A program made the position numbers and the translations under genes. Below are positions 24,265 to 37,350 of a DNA stretch of 64,000 nucleotides, piece after piece (the stretch's first letter is position 1; each line of letters starts with the position of its first letter). This DNA is from Heterocephalus glaber (lineage: Eukaryota > Chordata > Mammalia > Rodentia > Bathyergidae): NCBI RefSeq assembly GCF_000247695.1, contig NW_004624747.1, forward strand, positions 15,982,137 to 16,046,136. Reading direction: 5' to 3'. Below the pieces are notes generated by a model that was given only the letters and a program-made list of their open reading frames with translations, searched no databases and had not been told where the DNA came from.

Positions 24265-24375
24265 CCAAAGCAGCAATCTGAATCCCAGTTTGCAGAAAGG
24301 GAAACTGAGGCAGGGCACACCGAGTCACCTGCCCATAGTCACCTAGCTGATAAGCGGCACCACTGGAGACCTCAG
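24265..24375 (-). repeat. MIR SINE fragment
   Basis: The run 'cagaaagggaaactgaggca', then 'cctgcccatagtcacctagc', is the reverse MIR core. Confidence 0.75.
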
Positions 24376-27149
24376 CCCTGGTTTTGAGCTTCAGAACTTG
24401 GAGTATTTTGCATGCATAAGCAGTCTGACACTTGCCTCTGCTTTAGCACGCACAGCCTCATTTCCTGATATATGTCTTCAGCCTGAGGTACCCTGACTGG
24501 ATCTCCAGAAATTGTGGGGGGTCTTCCCCCCAAAATCCCAGACCATGCAGGGAAAGAGCAAGCAGCATAGCAGAAAGACCTGTTGAAGACTTGTGTTTGA
24601 GACCAAATTTAGTGTGCTCCATGGCAAATGAACCTCCCTGAACCTCCCATTTAACCTCCCTGAGCTTCAGTCCCATTATCTGTAAAATAACTCACGAGTG
24701 AAAATTTTGTGATGACATCTGTAAAAGGAGTTCTGGAAACAGTAGCTCTAAGCCAAGACTGGTGATTGTCAGGAAGAAAAGGAACCCCAGTGGAAAGCCT
24801 CCAATACTGTGAACTCGGCCTCCCTACCAGCCTCTTCGTTTTCCCCAAATGGCCAAAGTCAGCCCCAAAGGCTGTGCCTTCCATGGGGAACGACAGCTGG
24901 GAAAGGCTGAGGCACTGGGAGTGGAGGGGTGGGTGGATGCTGCGTGGGGGGGGGGGGTCCTCCCTGCTGCACCACGGCACTGTCCGAGGTACCACACAGA
25001 CAGCTGTTCAAAAACACCCCAGTGGTGGGGTGCTGATTTCCCAGAATACCGAAGCCTTGGGGATCCGTTCACCTGGGTTTTCAGAGCATGAGCAAATTTG
25101 GTTGTGCTGCCTTCTCGGATGTGTGGTTTGGGGTGTCATTGGACCCCACTCGGCGTCTTGCCTGTCACTCAGGTTCCATGGGTCTGTACAGGGCTGGCTG
25201 AGTCTCAGAATGTGACCCACAGGCAAGTTTGCTCTCATTAGTACTGGACCTCTTTCTGCTAGAAACTGGAGTGTGCAGAAGTTGAATTTGGCATTTCAGG
25301 GCCAATTATCATCTGGGCTGTTTGCACGAAGGGGCAGGCTCTGCATCACTGACTGGTGTGTGGTTGTGTGGTTAGCAACCCCGACATTGTGAAGGCTGTA
25401 GATGTGACCGTTTCCCTCATCAAATGTGCAATAGCATTTGGGCATCATCCCATCTGGTAGATGGAAAGCATCAGCCCAAGCAGATCGTCAGCGTCAGAAT
25501 CTGCCAAGGTGCTAAGTTAGGAACGGAGACACCGGACCCCATGCTCACTCTGCAAAATCAGCATCCCCAGGGAGAGACTCAGGGTATCTGTACTTTTAAC
25601 AAGACTACTCCAGGCTATCTTAATGCCTTCAGTTCTTATCCATGACCCTCATCCTTCAAATAAGGAAACTGAGGCCCAACAAAGGCATATGAGTTGACAA
25701 AACTCACACAGCAAACGACAGGGGAAGCTGGAATAGATCCTCCATGTCTTGGCTCTTTTTGTCCAGGGCTCACTGATGATAGTTTCCTGTTTGCTTCAGA
25801 ATAAAGAAGCTGCAGAGATTCAGGACTTAAAGGAAATTTTAATTCCATCTCTGATTGTCATTATAAGTTGGCAAATGACTGAATTGTCCCTCCCACTTTG
25901 ACCTTGCTAGATTCAACCCTGCTTTTCCAGCTGTTGGGCATTAGCTCCACTGGTTAATCGTTCAGAGAGAAGCCTCCTTTTAAAAGTAACCTATGTGGTA
26001 CAAACTTCAGAAATCAAGTAATTGCAGGAGCTAATAACCCCTGTTTAACTATCATTGATTTCACCAAAGCCCTTGGTCTCGGTCAGAGCTCATTTCTGCA
26101 GCCTGCAGCCTGCTCAGTCCTGTGTATGTCGTCCCTCACACTCCCATTCCTAAGGACGCAGAGTCTTGAGCAGCTCCCTGCCATGCTGGGAAATTGAGCC
26201 CATTTGAATCTATTCAACAAAAATGATGTATCAACAGAAAATGTCCCTAAGTCCCCAGTATGACCACGGGTAACAGGGTACAGTGGGCGTGGGTCTTGGC
26301 ATAATTGTATTTAGAAACGATAAGCCCCAGAAGGGCAAAGATATCATGGGTGGTTCTGCAGCAGGCATCAGCACATCTGTCACATGGGGCAGGGTGAGCA
26401 TTAACTGGCAAGTCCAGGCCCAGGCCCCAAAGGCAGGGGCCTGGGTCAGCATGGTATGAGCCCCACTGCAGTGAAGCTGCAGTCTGACTAAGTAGGAGTG
26501 CTGAAGAAGCCCTGTGGTAGGCATGCAGTTTCTGGGGGAGAGGAAGAGGTGGCATGCTGCTGTTGGCCCCAAGAGGTGTGGCTGTGGGATTCGGGGGGTG
26601 GCATTGGAACCTGTGGCCTGATTCATGCCTCTCTCTCAGCAATGGGGACCCCAGGGCCACATTGAGCCCATGGTAGCCAGGGTGAAAGCGTGGTTGAAGT
26701 ATTGAGAGCATCACCTTAAAATCAAAAGAGGTTGTCATCCTGGGGAGCATCCAAGTATGGGCTTGGGCACCCATGGTCTCCGTGAGTCTGAGGGGGAGTT
26801 ATCTCGCTGACCCTTCGGCGTATCATCCAGGCTATGGAGACTGTATCTACTGCACGGGACTCAGGAGGATCACCGGGATAGTCTGTCGGTGAATCTGGCA
26901 GAGGGACAGCACCAGGCCCATTCAGTGATCCTAACAAAGAAGAGCAATGCAAAAAGAGCCCTTTAATTGACCAGTTGGTGTGAACCAAGCCCCTTCCTCA
27001 GCCTCCCTTCTCTCATCTGGGAAATAGGGGAGGGTTGCGATTCAAGGGCATCTCTATTCAGAGGCCTGCAGGGATGTTCTGTTAGGTTAGCACAGGGTTT
27101 GTTTTTTATTGGTTTGGATTTCTTCAGAGGCAAGTGGGAGAAGGGTTTG

Positions 27150-27215
27150 GGTGTTGTTTGTTTCATTTTGGCTTGGTTTGTTGTTTTGTTTTGTTTTGTC
27201 TTTGTTTTGTTTTTC
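27150..27215. repeat. (TTTTG)n-like low-complexity tract
   Basis: Repeated ttttg/tttg units in a T- and G-only stretch. It may be the tail of a decayed minus-strand retroelement, but no body is recognisable. Confidence 0.7.
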
Positions 27216-28371
27216 GCCTGTAGGTCACCTCTGCATCATTAACTATTGTTTGTGTTACCTGCCTGGCCCTGGGAGGCATTTTAGTTACAACTCGCAGGTT
27301 TTCAAAAACCTTTCCAGCTTCGATATTCTATCCCTCACCTGAGGCAAACAGATGCCCAATCGCAGTGCATCTGAAAATGAGAAGGAAGGTGGCCCCATTC
27401 AGATGGAATCACAGAAGGTCTTTTCAAGCAATGAGGCTCTACTTCCAGCCCAGGAAATGTGCCCTTTTCCCCACCTCTTATCTGTGTGTCGTGTTCCTTA
27501 CTATAACATTATCCCCTTCTCATTTGTGGATCTCTGGCAACAGTGGACCTGTAGTATTGGCCACCCACGAGGCTTCAGCAGTTTGGGACTAACAAGCACC
27601 TAAAAGAAATTTCCCAGGTTTTCAGAGGTGCCCCGGAGGCGTCTCAGCTTCTGCCAGGAACATTTGGCCAACATTGCCCAGGATTGAATAAAACTCAGGG
27701 ATCGCTTCTTTATTCACAACCTGACAACTAAATTGCTACCATGGGAATTAAAAAGGTGGGCCTTCTGGAACCTATTAAGGGAATCTTGTGAATTCCAAAA
27801 GCTTTTCAACTTCAGGTTGTACCAATGAGCAGCCATCATTTCTCAGCTAGATTTTGATCTCTTGTCATAAACAAGAGTCAGATCAGCTACTTCTTTATTT
27901 AAGGAACAAGCCCTGAGCTCCCTGCTTTGGACCAGATCCCAAAGAGGCTGCAGCACAAAGAAGGGGAAGACAATCCCTACCTTCTAGTAGCTCACAGTGG
28001 CAGTGAAAAAGGTATCAACTTGCCAGTAACTAGAATGAGGGAGGCACATGATGTGGGCAGTCCATCCTATTGAGTCATTAGAACAGCCATCTGGCTCACC
28101 TGGGACTGTGTTTCATCCCAGGAATTGTAAGCATAAAAACGGAACCTATGAGGATCGATCAGAATAGTACTCAATAGAAGCTGACACAATGTAGGCATAT
28201 ATTTTCTTCTGATTTCTGAAGGTGTAGCTGAGCTCTGAAATTTTCAATAAGGAAAATGAAGACCAATTATGTTCACCTACGAGTATCTAGGTAATGAATG
28301 GACTTGGTTATTGTAACAGATGTTATTCAGGTAATAACATTGAGATATTTGTTTCTTAAGCCTTAGCTGGA

Positions 28372-28567
28372 GTTAGGGATGTTGGTGCACACCTGTAGTC
28401 CTAGCACCTGGAAGGCTGAGGCAGGAGGATGGTAAGTTTGAGGTCAGCTTGGGCAACTTAGTGAGACCCTGTCTCAAAATAAAAATAAAAAAGGCTAGGG
28501 ATGTAACTCAGTGCTAGAGCACTTACTTGCCTAGCTTGTGAGAGGCCCTGGTTCCTTCCGCCACACA
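28372..28567 (+). repeat. Dimeric B1-ID SINE
   Basis: The B1-like half (ggtgcacacctgtagtccta, gaaggctgaggcaggaggat, gggcaacttagtgagaccct) is followed by an A-rich linker and an ID half (ggctagggatgtaactcagt, then a degraded 'ggccctggttccttcc'). Confidence 0.92.
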
Positions 28568-29377
28568 GGGAAAAGAAAGTCTTAGCTGGAAATGCTTCCA
28601 CTTGTCATTTCTTCCCTAATACTATATAGTCGTGGAGATGAGATCCTTTTATTTCTTACAAGGTATAGTAGGAATTAATGGGATGCAGTGAGTTTCTTTA
28701 GTGGAGATTTTTATTAGTTTTGGTTCTCTTTTTAACAAACATCCAAAACTCCTGTGTAGAGAAATGTTTCTCTTCTAGCTACCTTCAATTCCCTGCACTT
28801 CTTGGGGTGCATGCCTCGAGACTTACTTTTGGAAAGTCTATTTCTTTCTGAATCCTCTTAGGAGAGTGTTATTGTGTTGGCTTTTGGGAGTGCATTTGAA
28901 TTTCAGAAACAGCAAGGGATCATTGGGAGCCACGTTGTTCCATTAAAACAGGTGATGACATGAGATGAAATGTGGAGATTTCGTGTTTAAATACAGTTTG
29001 GTGTAGGGAGACTGAATTTCTCATCTGATTCAAAACTGCTCAGAGTCAAGCATCATACACTGTCATGAGTCCTGGATGACAGGAACCAGGCAAAAATGAA
29101 GGCAAAAATCTTCCTGCTCCAGACCCCCTGACTGCCTGTCGCTAGGAGGCAAGCTGCTCCTCTCTCAAGCATTGGAGATTTGGTTTCCTACTTAGACTGT
29201 CATTGTCATTGAGATTTTATAAGTATAGTTAATTTTCTAAAGTGTGATAATGGTATTATGGTTTTTTGGGAATATAGTCTTTGTTCCTAGGATACCTATG
29301 CCTAAGAATTTTGGGCTAAAGTGTCATGATGTCCGCAATTTATTTTAAAGTGGTTCATTGTAAAGACAGACAATCTA

Positions 29378-29465
29378 ACAGATGGACATACAGATAGACG
29401 ACAGATGAATATATAAATAGATGACAGATACATGAATAGATAGATAAATGATGCATGGGCAAATA
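29378..29465. repeat. Degenerate GATA/GACA tetranucleotide repeat
   Basis: Interrupted units of gata, gaca and gatg (cagatagacgacagatgaat, then agatagataaatgatg). Confidence 0.75.
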
Positions 29466-29514
29466 TGTAAATGTTAATAATTGTTGAATCTACTTGAACA
29501 TTTAAGGATGTTTT

Positions 29515-29572
29515 TGTACAGTGCTTTTATATTTTCTGTGTTTAAATAAAAATATTTTTAATAAAAAGTTGG
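29515..29572 (+). other. AT-rich segment with two AATAAA signals
   Basis: Contains taaataaaaatatttttaat followed by aataaaaag. Two canonical polyadenylation hexamers lie within 20 bases, downstream of T-rich sequence. It could be the end of a short alternative transcript or the 3' end of an unrecognised processed copy. No upstream reading frame supports either. Confidence 0.3.
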
Positions 29573-31514
29573 AGGCAGGAGTAGTTTTAGTTAGATTTTC
29601 CTCTGGATTAAATTTTCCCAAGTTTCTTAGGAGAATAATATTCAGCCTTCCCTACCCCATACACACATGCACACACACTTGTGAGCTCTCCCCCAACCCC
29701 TTTCCTGGAAGAAACAATCCTGTAGTTTAGCAGAATGTCATTGTTTTCCATGCCAATCTTTCTTTACATTTTTCCTCAGCATTTTAATTAGGGCTATGAG
29801 TCACTGTGCTTTATGAAGACTGGTGACAATGTCATTTACGGTTGTTTAGCATCCCCATCCAGCCCTGGTTGGCCGTGCACATCACATCAGGGGCACTCAG
29901 CAGGGAGCAGGTGACAGTTCCACTGTCAGCAGTAGAGCAGGCTTGGGGCCTCTTGAGGAATTGAGGCAGGAAAGTGAAGTTCCTCCTAGAAATTGCCTCC
30001 CAAGCTGCCCTCTCTCTTCCTGGCTGCTGCTGTAGCTGTTGTAGCCAGCCAATGCCAGCAGGAGAGATTTAGAATCCCATCCATGCTGGGTTCAAATCCA
30101 ACCACTGCTATTTATTCACCCTGTAACCTAGAGTCAATGATTCATTCTCTTTCTAAACCTCACCCCCTCCAAGAAATGAGGATAATCCCTCTCCACTGGG
30201 TACTTAGGACCATTAAATACTCGGTGCACATTGGGTGCTCGTAGGTTTATCAGTAAAGACAAGGATGGTGACTTAGGATAATTTTGCTTAGACACACCAC
30301 ACCATTAACCATCAGAATTGTCTCTGGATTTTCTTATCCTCAGGCCCCAGGGGCAATGGAGGTAAAGATTTGTCAGTCCAGGCCCCGGCAGGAAACAGAA
30401 GTACTGCTGCTGGGATTTCCAAGATAAATGAAGAAACTCTTAATGGACACATTTTAAATCACCGCCAAGGGAGAGTGAAGTAGCCAAGGAAGAGGGGTGG
30501 AGCACAGTTGCCAGATCAGTGCTACTTTGGACCATGGAGTTGGGCCAAATTGAGGGGCCTGTCAAAAGCTGTGCTGGGAAGGAATGTGGACTCTGCTGGA
30601 CCAAGACAGGAAGAGGCAGAGGAAGAAATACCCTGGCCTTCTCACCTCCCTTTCTCATTCACCTCATCTCACCTGCATCTGTACCTGCCCCCGGGGAAAC
30701 CCAAGCAGAAGCCAGAGGCAAGGGTCCTATTGATGGCCCTGTGTGCTATGGGACCCAAGTGAGTTTGGTCAGGGTTGGAGAGAGCATCTGGGGAGGACAG
30801 AGAACAGCCAGCAAGGACAGGAAAAAGGAAGAAGTTATTGACAATCGGCCGTAAGGCCAACCACAGTTTATCAGCTCTGTGCCATAAGATGCTTTCCCGA
30901 CCCAGGATGTCCTGAAAGTGCCTCTCATTTTCTGCAGGGACCTCAGGAAATCCTCACAAACAAATGGGGCATCTGCTTTCATTTGGAACACCAACCTAAC
31001 ACCCCCAGGGCCCTTGAGGAAATAGTGTAGGCATCACAAAATCAAATGATCTGTTTCAGGGCATTACGATCTAACCAGCAGAGCATAAGGTGGAGTCCTA
31101 GGGAATACAGGACCCAGTCTAGTGGGAAGGCAAAGTCTGTTGATGGCCCACTCAGTGTTCATCCCAAACACTGCCCCTCAGTGGTGGCAGGCTGTGCCAC
31201 GCCAAGCAGGTGAGTGCATCTTACCAAAGCAGGAAGAGTTCTTGGACTTCAAAGCAATGCATCCTGGTGGTCGAGACCCAGAACCCTGAGATGTCATTGC
31301 AGACCTTTACAGAGAGCCATAGATTACACTGGCAGAACCTTCTGGTGGAAGCTGCCTGGTGCCATGCAGAGAACTCTGCAGCAGAAGCTGGGGGTCTACG
31401 TCTCTGCAACGATTGTGACACCACCCAACATCCTCACCCACTTGCCATGGCCAGCGCTGGGCTGCATAAGCACAGGTTAACAAAATATGTTTAATGCTGT
31501 GCTAATGGTACCCA

Positions 31515-32045
31515 TTTTCTCGTTGCATTTTATTAAGGTAAAATTCACATAATGTAAAATTAACCACTTTAAAGTGACATTCGATGCGTTGACCCTTCTG
31601 TGCAGTCATCGCCTCTATCTAGTTCCAAGACATTTTTATGGCCCCAACAGGAAACTCTGAACCCACTAGTTGCAAACAGGTGTTCAAACAAAAATCTTGT
31701 ATGCAGATGTTCACAGCAGCATTATTCACAGTAGCCGAAAGTAGTGGAAATGACCCAAATGACCATCCCTGGGTGAGCTGGTGAGCAAAATGTAGTCGAG
31801 CCATATAATGGAATATGATTCAGCCATAAAAAGGAGTAAAGCAGTTATCTACAGTACAATACAAATGAACCTTGAAGAGGTACTATCTAGCATAAGAAGA
31901 CTGGCACAAGGCCCCCTATTGTAGGCTTCCGTTTATAGGAAATATCCAGAATAGGTAAACCACAGGGGGAGAAAGCAGATGGATGCTTGCCAAAAACTAA
32001 GTGGGGAGGGGCTGTTTTACCAATACCTGTTTTTAGAGATCTTTT
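31515..32045 (+). repeat. Old L1M 3' region, first part
   Basis: Two typical L1M blocks: 'aggtaaaattcacataatgt' with 'catcgcctctatctagttcc', then 'gttcacagcagcattattca', 'ggaatatgattcagccataa' and 'ttataggaaatatccagaat'. The second block is the well-known decayed ORF2 end and 3' UTR sequence. No open frame. It is cut on the right by a SINE. Confidence 0.8.
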
Positions 32046-32050
32046 ATTTA

Positions 32051-32275
32051 TTGCTGGCTACGGTGGCACATACCTGAAACAGCTTCTTAGGAGGCAGAGC
32101 CGGGAGGATTGCAAATTCAAGCCAATCTGGGCAACTTAGACCCTATTTCAAAATAAAATTTTAAAGGACTGGGAAGGAAGCTCATGGGAGAGTGCTTGCC
32201 TAGCATATACGAGACCCTGGGTTCATTCCCTAGTGCCACCAAAAGCAAAACAAAACAAAGAAACAAACAAAAAAA
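32051..32275 (+). repeat. Dimeric B1-ID SINE between L1-derived segments
   Basis: The B1-like half (ggctacggtggcacatacct, ggcagagccgggaggattgc) and ID half (ggactgggaaggaagctcat, gagtgcttgcctagcatata, gaccctgggttcattcccta) end in an A-rich caaaacaaag tail. L1-type sequence lies on both sides. Confidence 0.88.
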
Positions 32276-32680
32276 CTTTCATTTGAAAGTAATTTTAGAT
32301 TTATGAAAAAGCAACAAAAGGGTACAAGAAATTTCTTTGTACCCTGACCTAGTGCCCCCTCATGTTAATACCACACATAACTATAGTATACCAATCAGAA
32401 CAGGAATTCAACAAGTATATAATATTAACTCAACGGCAGACCCCATTTGAACTGCACCCTTTTCCCCATGAATGTCTTTTTTCTGCTGCAGGAGCCTATC
32501 TGGTTCCCCATGTTGCTCTTAGTGCTTGTTTCTCCTGTGTCCCCTCAGGTGGATGATGGTGTGCCTCTCCTAGGCTTGACACTTCCGAAGCTTGCTGGTT
32601 GGTGATTTTGCACAGTGTCACTCTATTTGACTTTGTTTGGTGTTTTTGCATGAGGAGAGCAAGGCAGTACCCACCTTAAA
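32276..32680 (+). repeat. L1M-type 3' sequence, second part
   Basis: The runs 'agtaattttagatttatgaa', 'caacaaaagggtacaagaaa', 'catgttaataccacacataa' and 'aatgtcttttttctgctgca' are recognisable old L1 3' text on the + strand. Confidence 0.65.
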
Positions 32681-32934
32681 AGTTCACTCATTAAACATCT
32701 GTTTTGATAGGTAATGGAAAAACGTCAGTAGCACCTTCCTACATACGTTTCTGTATATATATGTAAGGATGAGGCTCTAGTATGTAAGGTAAAAAGTGAG
32801 TCACTTTTAAGGAAAAATTAACTCCATAATGGCACAGGCAAGATGCAAGTGTGGCATGAAGACAGGAAAGAGGCGAGACCAGCTTCAGAAACACAACACC
32901 GGCTCACGTAACCCTCATCAGAGCTCTCATAGGT

Positions 32935-33075
32935 ACTCGATTATCTTCTAGCCGTAGTAGATACTATTATTCACCATTTTCCACGCGAAGGCACAGAGCC
33001 ACGGAGATACTAAACCCTTGTCCAGGGCCTCGGCCAGCAAATGGCAGAGTTAGGATGTGAACCCAGTGCCTGTGA
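32935..33075 (-). repeat. MIR SINE
   Basis: Contains attattcaccattttccacg and cgaaggcacagagccacgga, then aaatggcagagttaggatgt and gaacccagtgcctg: reverse MIR. Confidence 0.72.
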
Positions 33076-33422
33076 TCGTAACCGGGACATCTCCCGTCAT
33101 CCTGTACCCACCCTCTGGGATGTCAGCTTAGAGATCTTTCCAGGGGCTATCTTTCTCTTTGTTCTGCAATTCTACTCAAGGGGAAATTTGCAGATCATGC
33201 TGAGTAGGGTGGACTGCGGTGGAGAGTCTCCTAGGTCCTCAGCAGGTGCACGTCACAAGAGGGTGTCAAGACCAAGCTAGGTCAGGTCCCTCCTGAGTTG
33301 GGTGACTAAGGAAAACATAGGGCACATGGAATTGTGTGTTGCCTCTGAGTGGAGGACGGAGGTTGGATTGTGTTCAGCAACTCAGCACTCCAAGATTGGC
33401 TTCGCATCAAAAGAAAAAACCT

Positions 33423-33600
33423 CAGCCAAGTGTGGTAGTGTGTGCCTGTAATCCCAGCACTCTGGGAGGCTAAGGCAGGAGGATTGCAAGTTTGAGTCCA
33501 GCCTAGGTTAGTAAGCAATGTATAGCAGGATCCTGTCTCCAAAAATAAAAGCCTAGGAATGTAGCTCAGTGCAAATTTCCTGGGTTCAGTCTCCATTTGG
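33423..33600 (+). repeat. Dimeric B1-ID SINE
   Basis: The B1-like half (gtgtgcctgtaatcccagca, ctctgggaggctaaggcagg) joins a shortened ID half (gcctaggaatgtagctcagt, then cctgggttcagtctcc). The middle of the ID half is missing. Confidence 0.9.
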
Positions 33601-34417
33601 GGAGTGTGAAGAGAAAGTCATCCTTGTAGAAAGGGTTTTGGTGCACACCCCAAGATGACAGAAGCAGCAGCAGATGGGGACTTAAGGGGACTCTTGGGTG
33701 AAGCATTCCATGGATCTCAGCAGATTTTACCCTGGGCCAGGAGGTCAGCACAGAGCTCAGCCATGGGGCGCCAGCTGGCACAGAGCACATTAAACACCTG
33801 CATCCACCTGGGCACCTGTGGCAGGACCCCCATACCCAAGCACTTCTCGTCCCTTCACTGAACAGCTTCAAAAGCAGCCTTCCCTGTTTCCCTTTGAGGC
33901 TCCCTGTCCCTCAGGAGTCCTGTCCTCAGATACATGCGTACAGCGGCCCAGGGGAGCAGAGGGAGCTCTGCCCCTATCTATCCAGGTGCCTCCCCTCCAG
34001 CTGTTTGCTAATGCACAACCATAGACGGGACACATCTGCCACTGCTCCCAGAAAGCCAGAAATGTGTATGTTCTGTGAAACCTCCAGTCTTATGGTAACC
34101 AATGTCGGGGGGAGATCTTTGTTCAATAGTATTAGCCAAGTGAAACTCACCCGTAAGCCTGTTATTTTTAGCCTCTGGCCACAACCTTTTTGAAGCACGT
34201 CATATCCTAGATCTGAAACATTTTTGTGCAGCACAGGTTATAGATTGAGTTGGAATTGAAATTTCATTTGAAATTGCCATTTTTGTAGGTTGTAAGGCAG
34301 TGGAATGAAGACAATTTTGTACAGTCCAACCTAATATTATCACGCTCACTAGATCGAAGGATTCTGTTTGAAGCGTTGTGGATTGCACCAAAATATCACA
34401 GTTATTCAGAGGCAAAA

Positions 34418-34732
34418 TGGACCGGTGTTTCTCAAAGTATCATGTACATGTGGATTACCTGATCATTTTTTTTAATGGGATTGAACCCAGGGCCTTTGCA
34501 CTTAGCTAAATCCCCAGCCCTTATTTAATTTTTTATTGAGACAGCATCTTGCTGAGTCGCTAAGTTGCCTGCCCTGGGCTCGAACTTAACAGTCCTGCTG
34601 CCCCAGCCTCCCAGATCACCTAGAAATCTTAAAATGATGCAGAGTCTTGTGCATGGGGCTGGAAATTCTGCATTTCTGACATGCTTTCAGGGGATGCTAG
34701 CCCTTGGACCATACTTTGGGTAGCAAGGCACG
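34418..34732 (+). repeat. MER5-type fossil split by a SINE
   Basis: MER5-like text starts with 'ccggtgtttctcaaagtatc' to about 34,463 and resumes at 34,614 with 'gatcacctagaaatcttaaa', 'ggaaattctgcatttctgac' and 'ccttggaccatactttgggt'. The gap is filled by the minus-strand SINE at 34,466-34,614. Confidence 0.68.
34466..34614 (-). repeat. Truncated B1-ID SINE inserted in a MER5 fossil
   Basis: Read on the minus strand: B1-like part, then ID part ending in a T run on the + strand (34,466-34,473). Seen on + as 'gggattgaacccagggcctt', 'aaatccccagccctt' and 'tgctgagtcgctaagttgcc'. Confidence 0.85.
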
Positions 34733-35180
34733 AGAACATGTCCAAACTGCATGAAGGACTCTTCTTTTTCTGAATCCAAGTTTTGTAACCCAAATGTGTA
34801 GAGTCTTGCATTCGTAATGGGTTCTGTCATCTCCTCCCTGCAGCTGCTCAGCAGGAAGTGAAGTGATGTCAGCCTCTCCTTCCTGCATGGCCATCATAGG
34901 CTGAAAGGGCCATCTATATGTGACAAGGGCTTTCCATTTTCCATAGTCCCCACTGCTCCTCCTCACTTCCCACACAGCCCACTTCTTCAGAAGCTACAGA
35001 CTAGGAGCGGCAGTACCTGATTTATTGAGCACCTACAATGTGCCAAGCCCTGTGCTGTGCACTGAGTACAATGGGAAATCCAAGAAATATGATTTCTGTC
35101 TTCAGGGAGCACCAACCTAACAGCTCAATAGCATGATGGGGTTTTTTGGATCAAAGTAATTACTCAATAAAACAGTAAAA

Positions 35181-35372
35181 ACCAGGCATGGCGGTGCATG
35201 TCCACAATCCCAGCACTCCAGGAGGTGGAGGTAGAAGGATCACAAGTTCAAGCCCAGCCTGGGCAATTTAGCAAATTAGTGAGTCCTTGTCTCAAAATAA
35301 AAAGTTTCAAAAGGCTTGGGGTGAGGTTCAATGTGAAGACCTTGGGTTTAATCCCCAGTTCCACAAAAAGAG
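35181..35372 (+). repeat. Dimeric B1-ID SINE
   Basis: Contains accaggcatggcggtgcatg and tcccagcactccaggaggtg, then a linker, then ggcttggggtgaggttcaat and ggtttaatccccagttccac. The ID half lacks its central part. Confidence 0.92.
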
Positions 35373-36104
35373 TATTTATCTTGACAATGAGTAGAATCTA
35401 TTGTCCTTGCCCCTCCCAGTGCCTGTAGTGATTTCTTCAGGTGCTCCATTCTTGATGGTAGAGAGGCCAGGGAATATTTGGAGGTGGTTCGCCAGGGAGG
35501 AAAGTGAGACAGTACTTAACTGGTAGGACTTATTTTGAATCACTGAGAAACAACTAGGCAGGAAGACCATCTACTCAGAAGGGTGCAGCCCACATTCTGA
35601 GATTAACATTGCTGTCAAATATAGGACTCTGAGCAAATTTCCCAATTTCATGGGAAGGCAAGGAAAATGAGCATGAAAGCTGAGCTGGAGGATCCTGAGT
35701 TTGATGTTAGCACTGACACTAAGAACCTCAGGCAAGGCTGTCCCCAACTATAATCCTCACGCTCCTCATGTGTGAACTGTAGCACTGATCCAGTGATTTC
35801 TGCTTTTATTCCTTACTGGGTCATGGAGTGCTTGGGAAAATTATATTAATGCTATGGACCTTTTTCCTGCATTGGTGCATGTATGCACACAATCACAAAA
35901 GTTGTATGCACAATTCCAGGATTCTCAGGGATTCCTGGACCCTACAGGAGATCCATAGACTTTGTATTATAAATATAGTAGAAAAGTTCTTGGAATACAG
36001 AATGCCTAGAGTCCCTTTCAATTTGCAGCTACTAAAATTATAGGTCACCAGCTGTAATCAGGCCAAATGAGTTAGAAAAAGAACAGTGGTATTTGGAAAG
36101 TGAC

Positions 36105-36290
36105 AAAAGCAAAGACTTCGAGTTCAGGCAAACTTGGTTTGAATCCCTCTGCTGACACTAGCTGTATAAGGTTCCATGATTTCACTGATGTCTTTGAGCT
36201 TTGTTTTAATATCTAAAGAACAAGAATAATGACATCAACATCCTTCATAGAATTTTTTCAAAAATTAAATGAGATCATTCAATTGTCTAC
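36105..36290 (+). repeat. MIR SINE
   Basis: Forward MIR: 'aaacttggtttgaatccctc', 'agctgtataaggttccatga', 'aaagaacaagaataatgaca' and 'ttaaatgagatcattcaatt'. Confidence 0.7.
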
Positions 36291-37350
36291 ATACCAAAAG
36301 GTTCAAAATATTAGGTTGAACCATATATGAAATGTATCCATTTCATTTTCAAAGCTACTTATTTCACCTATTTTAACCTAATTAATAAATATTCAATATA
36401 AGATATTTCTGTGAATTGCTCATCATTTTTTCAGAAAATATTTATTGTATTCTTCCTAAGTGCTAAGAAGAGTTTAAATATTATTATGTTCCAATGAAAG
36501 CAAATCTGTAGTCCTTAGAGCCAAATGACCAGCAAATGTATACTAGGTCCATATCAGTGAACTGTTTTCCCTTCTGTTCTTGAACATTTTTCCCACATCC
36601 ATGCTAACACAGGGCAATGGCAAAGCATCTTATCCAATCTGAGAGTCATGATCTTTTACTCAAACTTGACCCAATTACATTTATTGTTATTCTTAACACA
36701 TCTGACATAGGTGGAGTTCTTTCTACCGTTATAGTTTGTATTTTCCATTTAATCTGTTCTCCCTTTGCTGAAATTCATTTGTAATTGATTTGGGCCTATA
36801 TGGATGCTGTGATCTATTTACAGAGAATTTTCAAGTTAAGGGACTTGATCTTGTCACTGTTCCTTAAAACAGCCACTGTTGCCTCGTCCTCCTTCCCTGA
36901 GCCCTTCCCAGAGTACCTTTTGCTGTCCTCTGGACTGATCATCCCTAACCCAGGCAGCATCCAAGGATGCCAGGCATGAGGAAAGAAACCACCCACCTCT
37001 ACATCCAGCGAGTTCTGTATCCTGACTCTTCCTCCACCACCCCCAGACTACCTGGTCTCCCATGGATGCCTTTATGGACACCCTGTGTTTTCCCTTCTCA
37101 AAATACTTGTCACTGGTGCCTCTCCCAGCACACCTCCTCCCTGGCTGTGAGCTGAAGAGCAGGGATGCTTTTTGTCTTGCCCACCCCTAGAGATGCAGTG
37201 CTGAGCTCCACACTGACTCTGGTGGGAGATATGTAGGAGTTCGTGAACAAGTGGATGACATGAATGCAAGAAAAGGAAGAGGGAAAGAGAAAAGAAGGAT
37301 GGGGGTAAAAGAAATAAAGGAAAGTAAGATACACTGGGACCAAAAATTAT

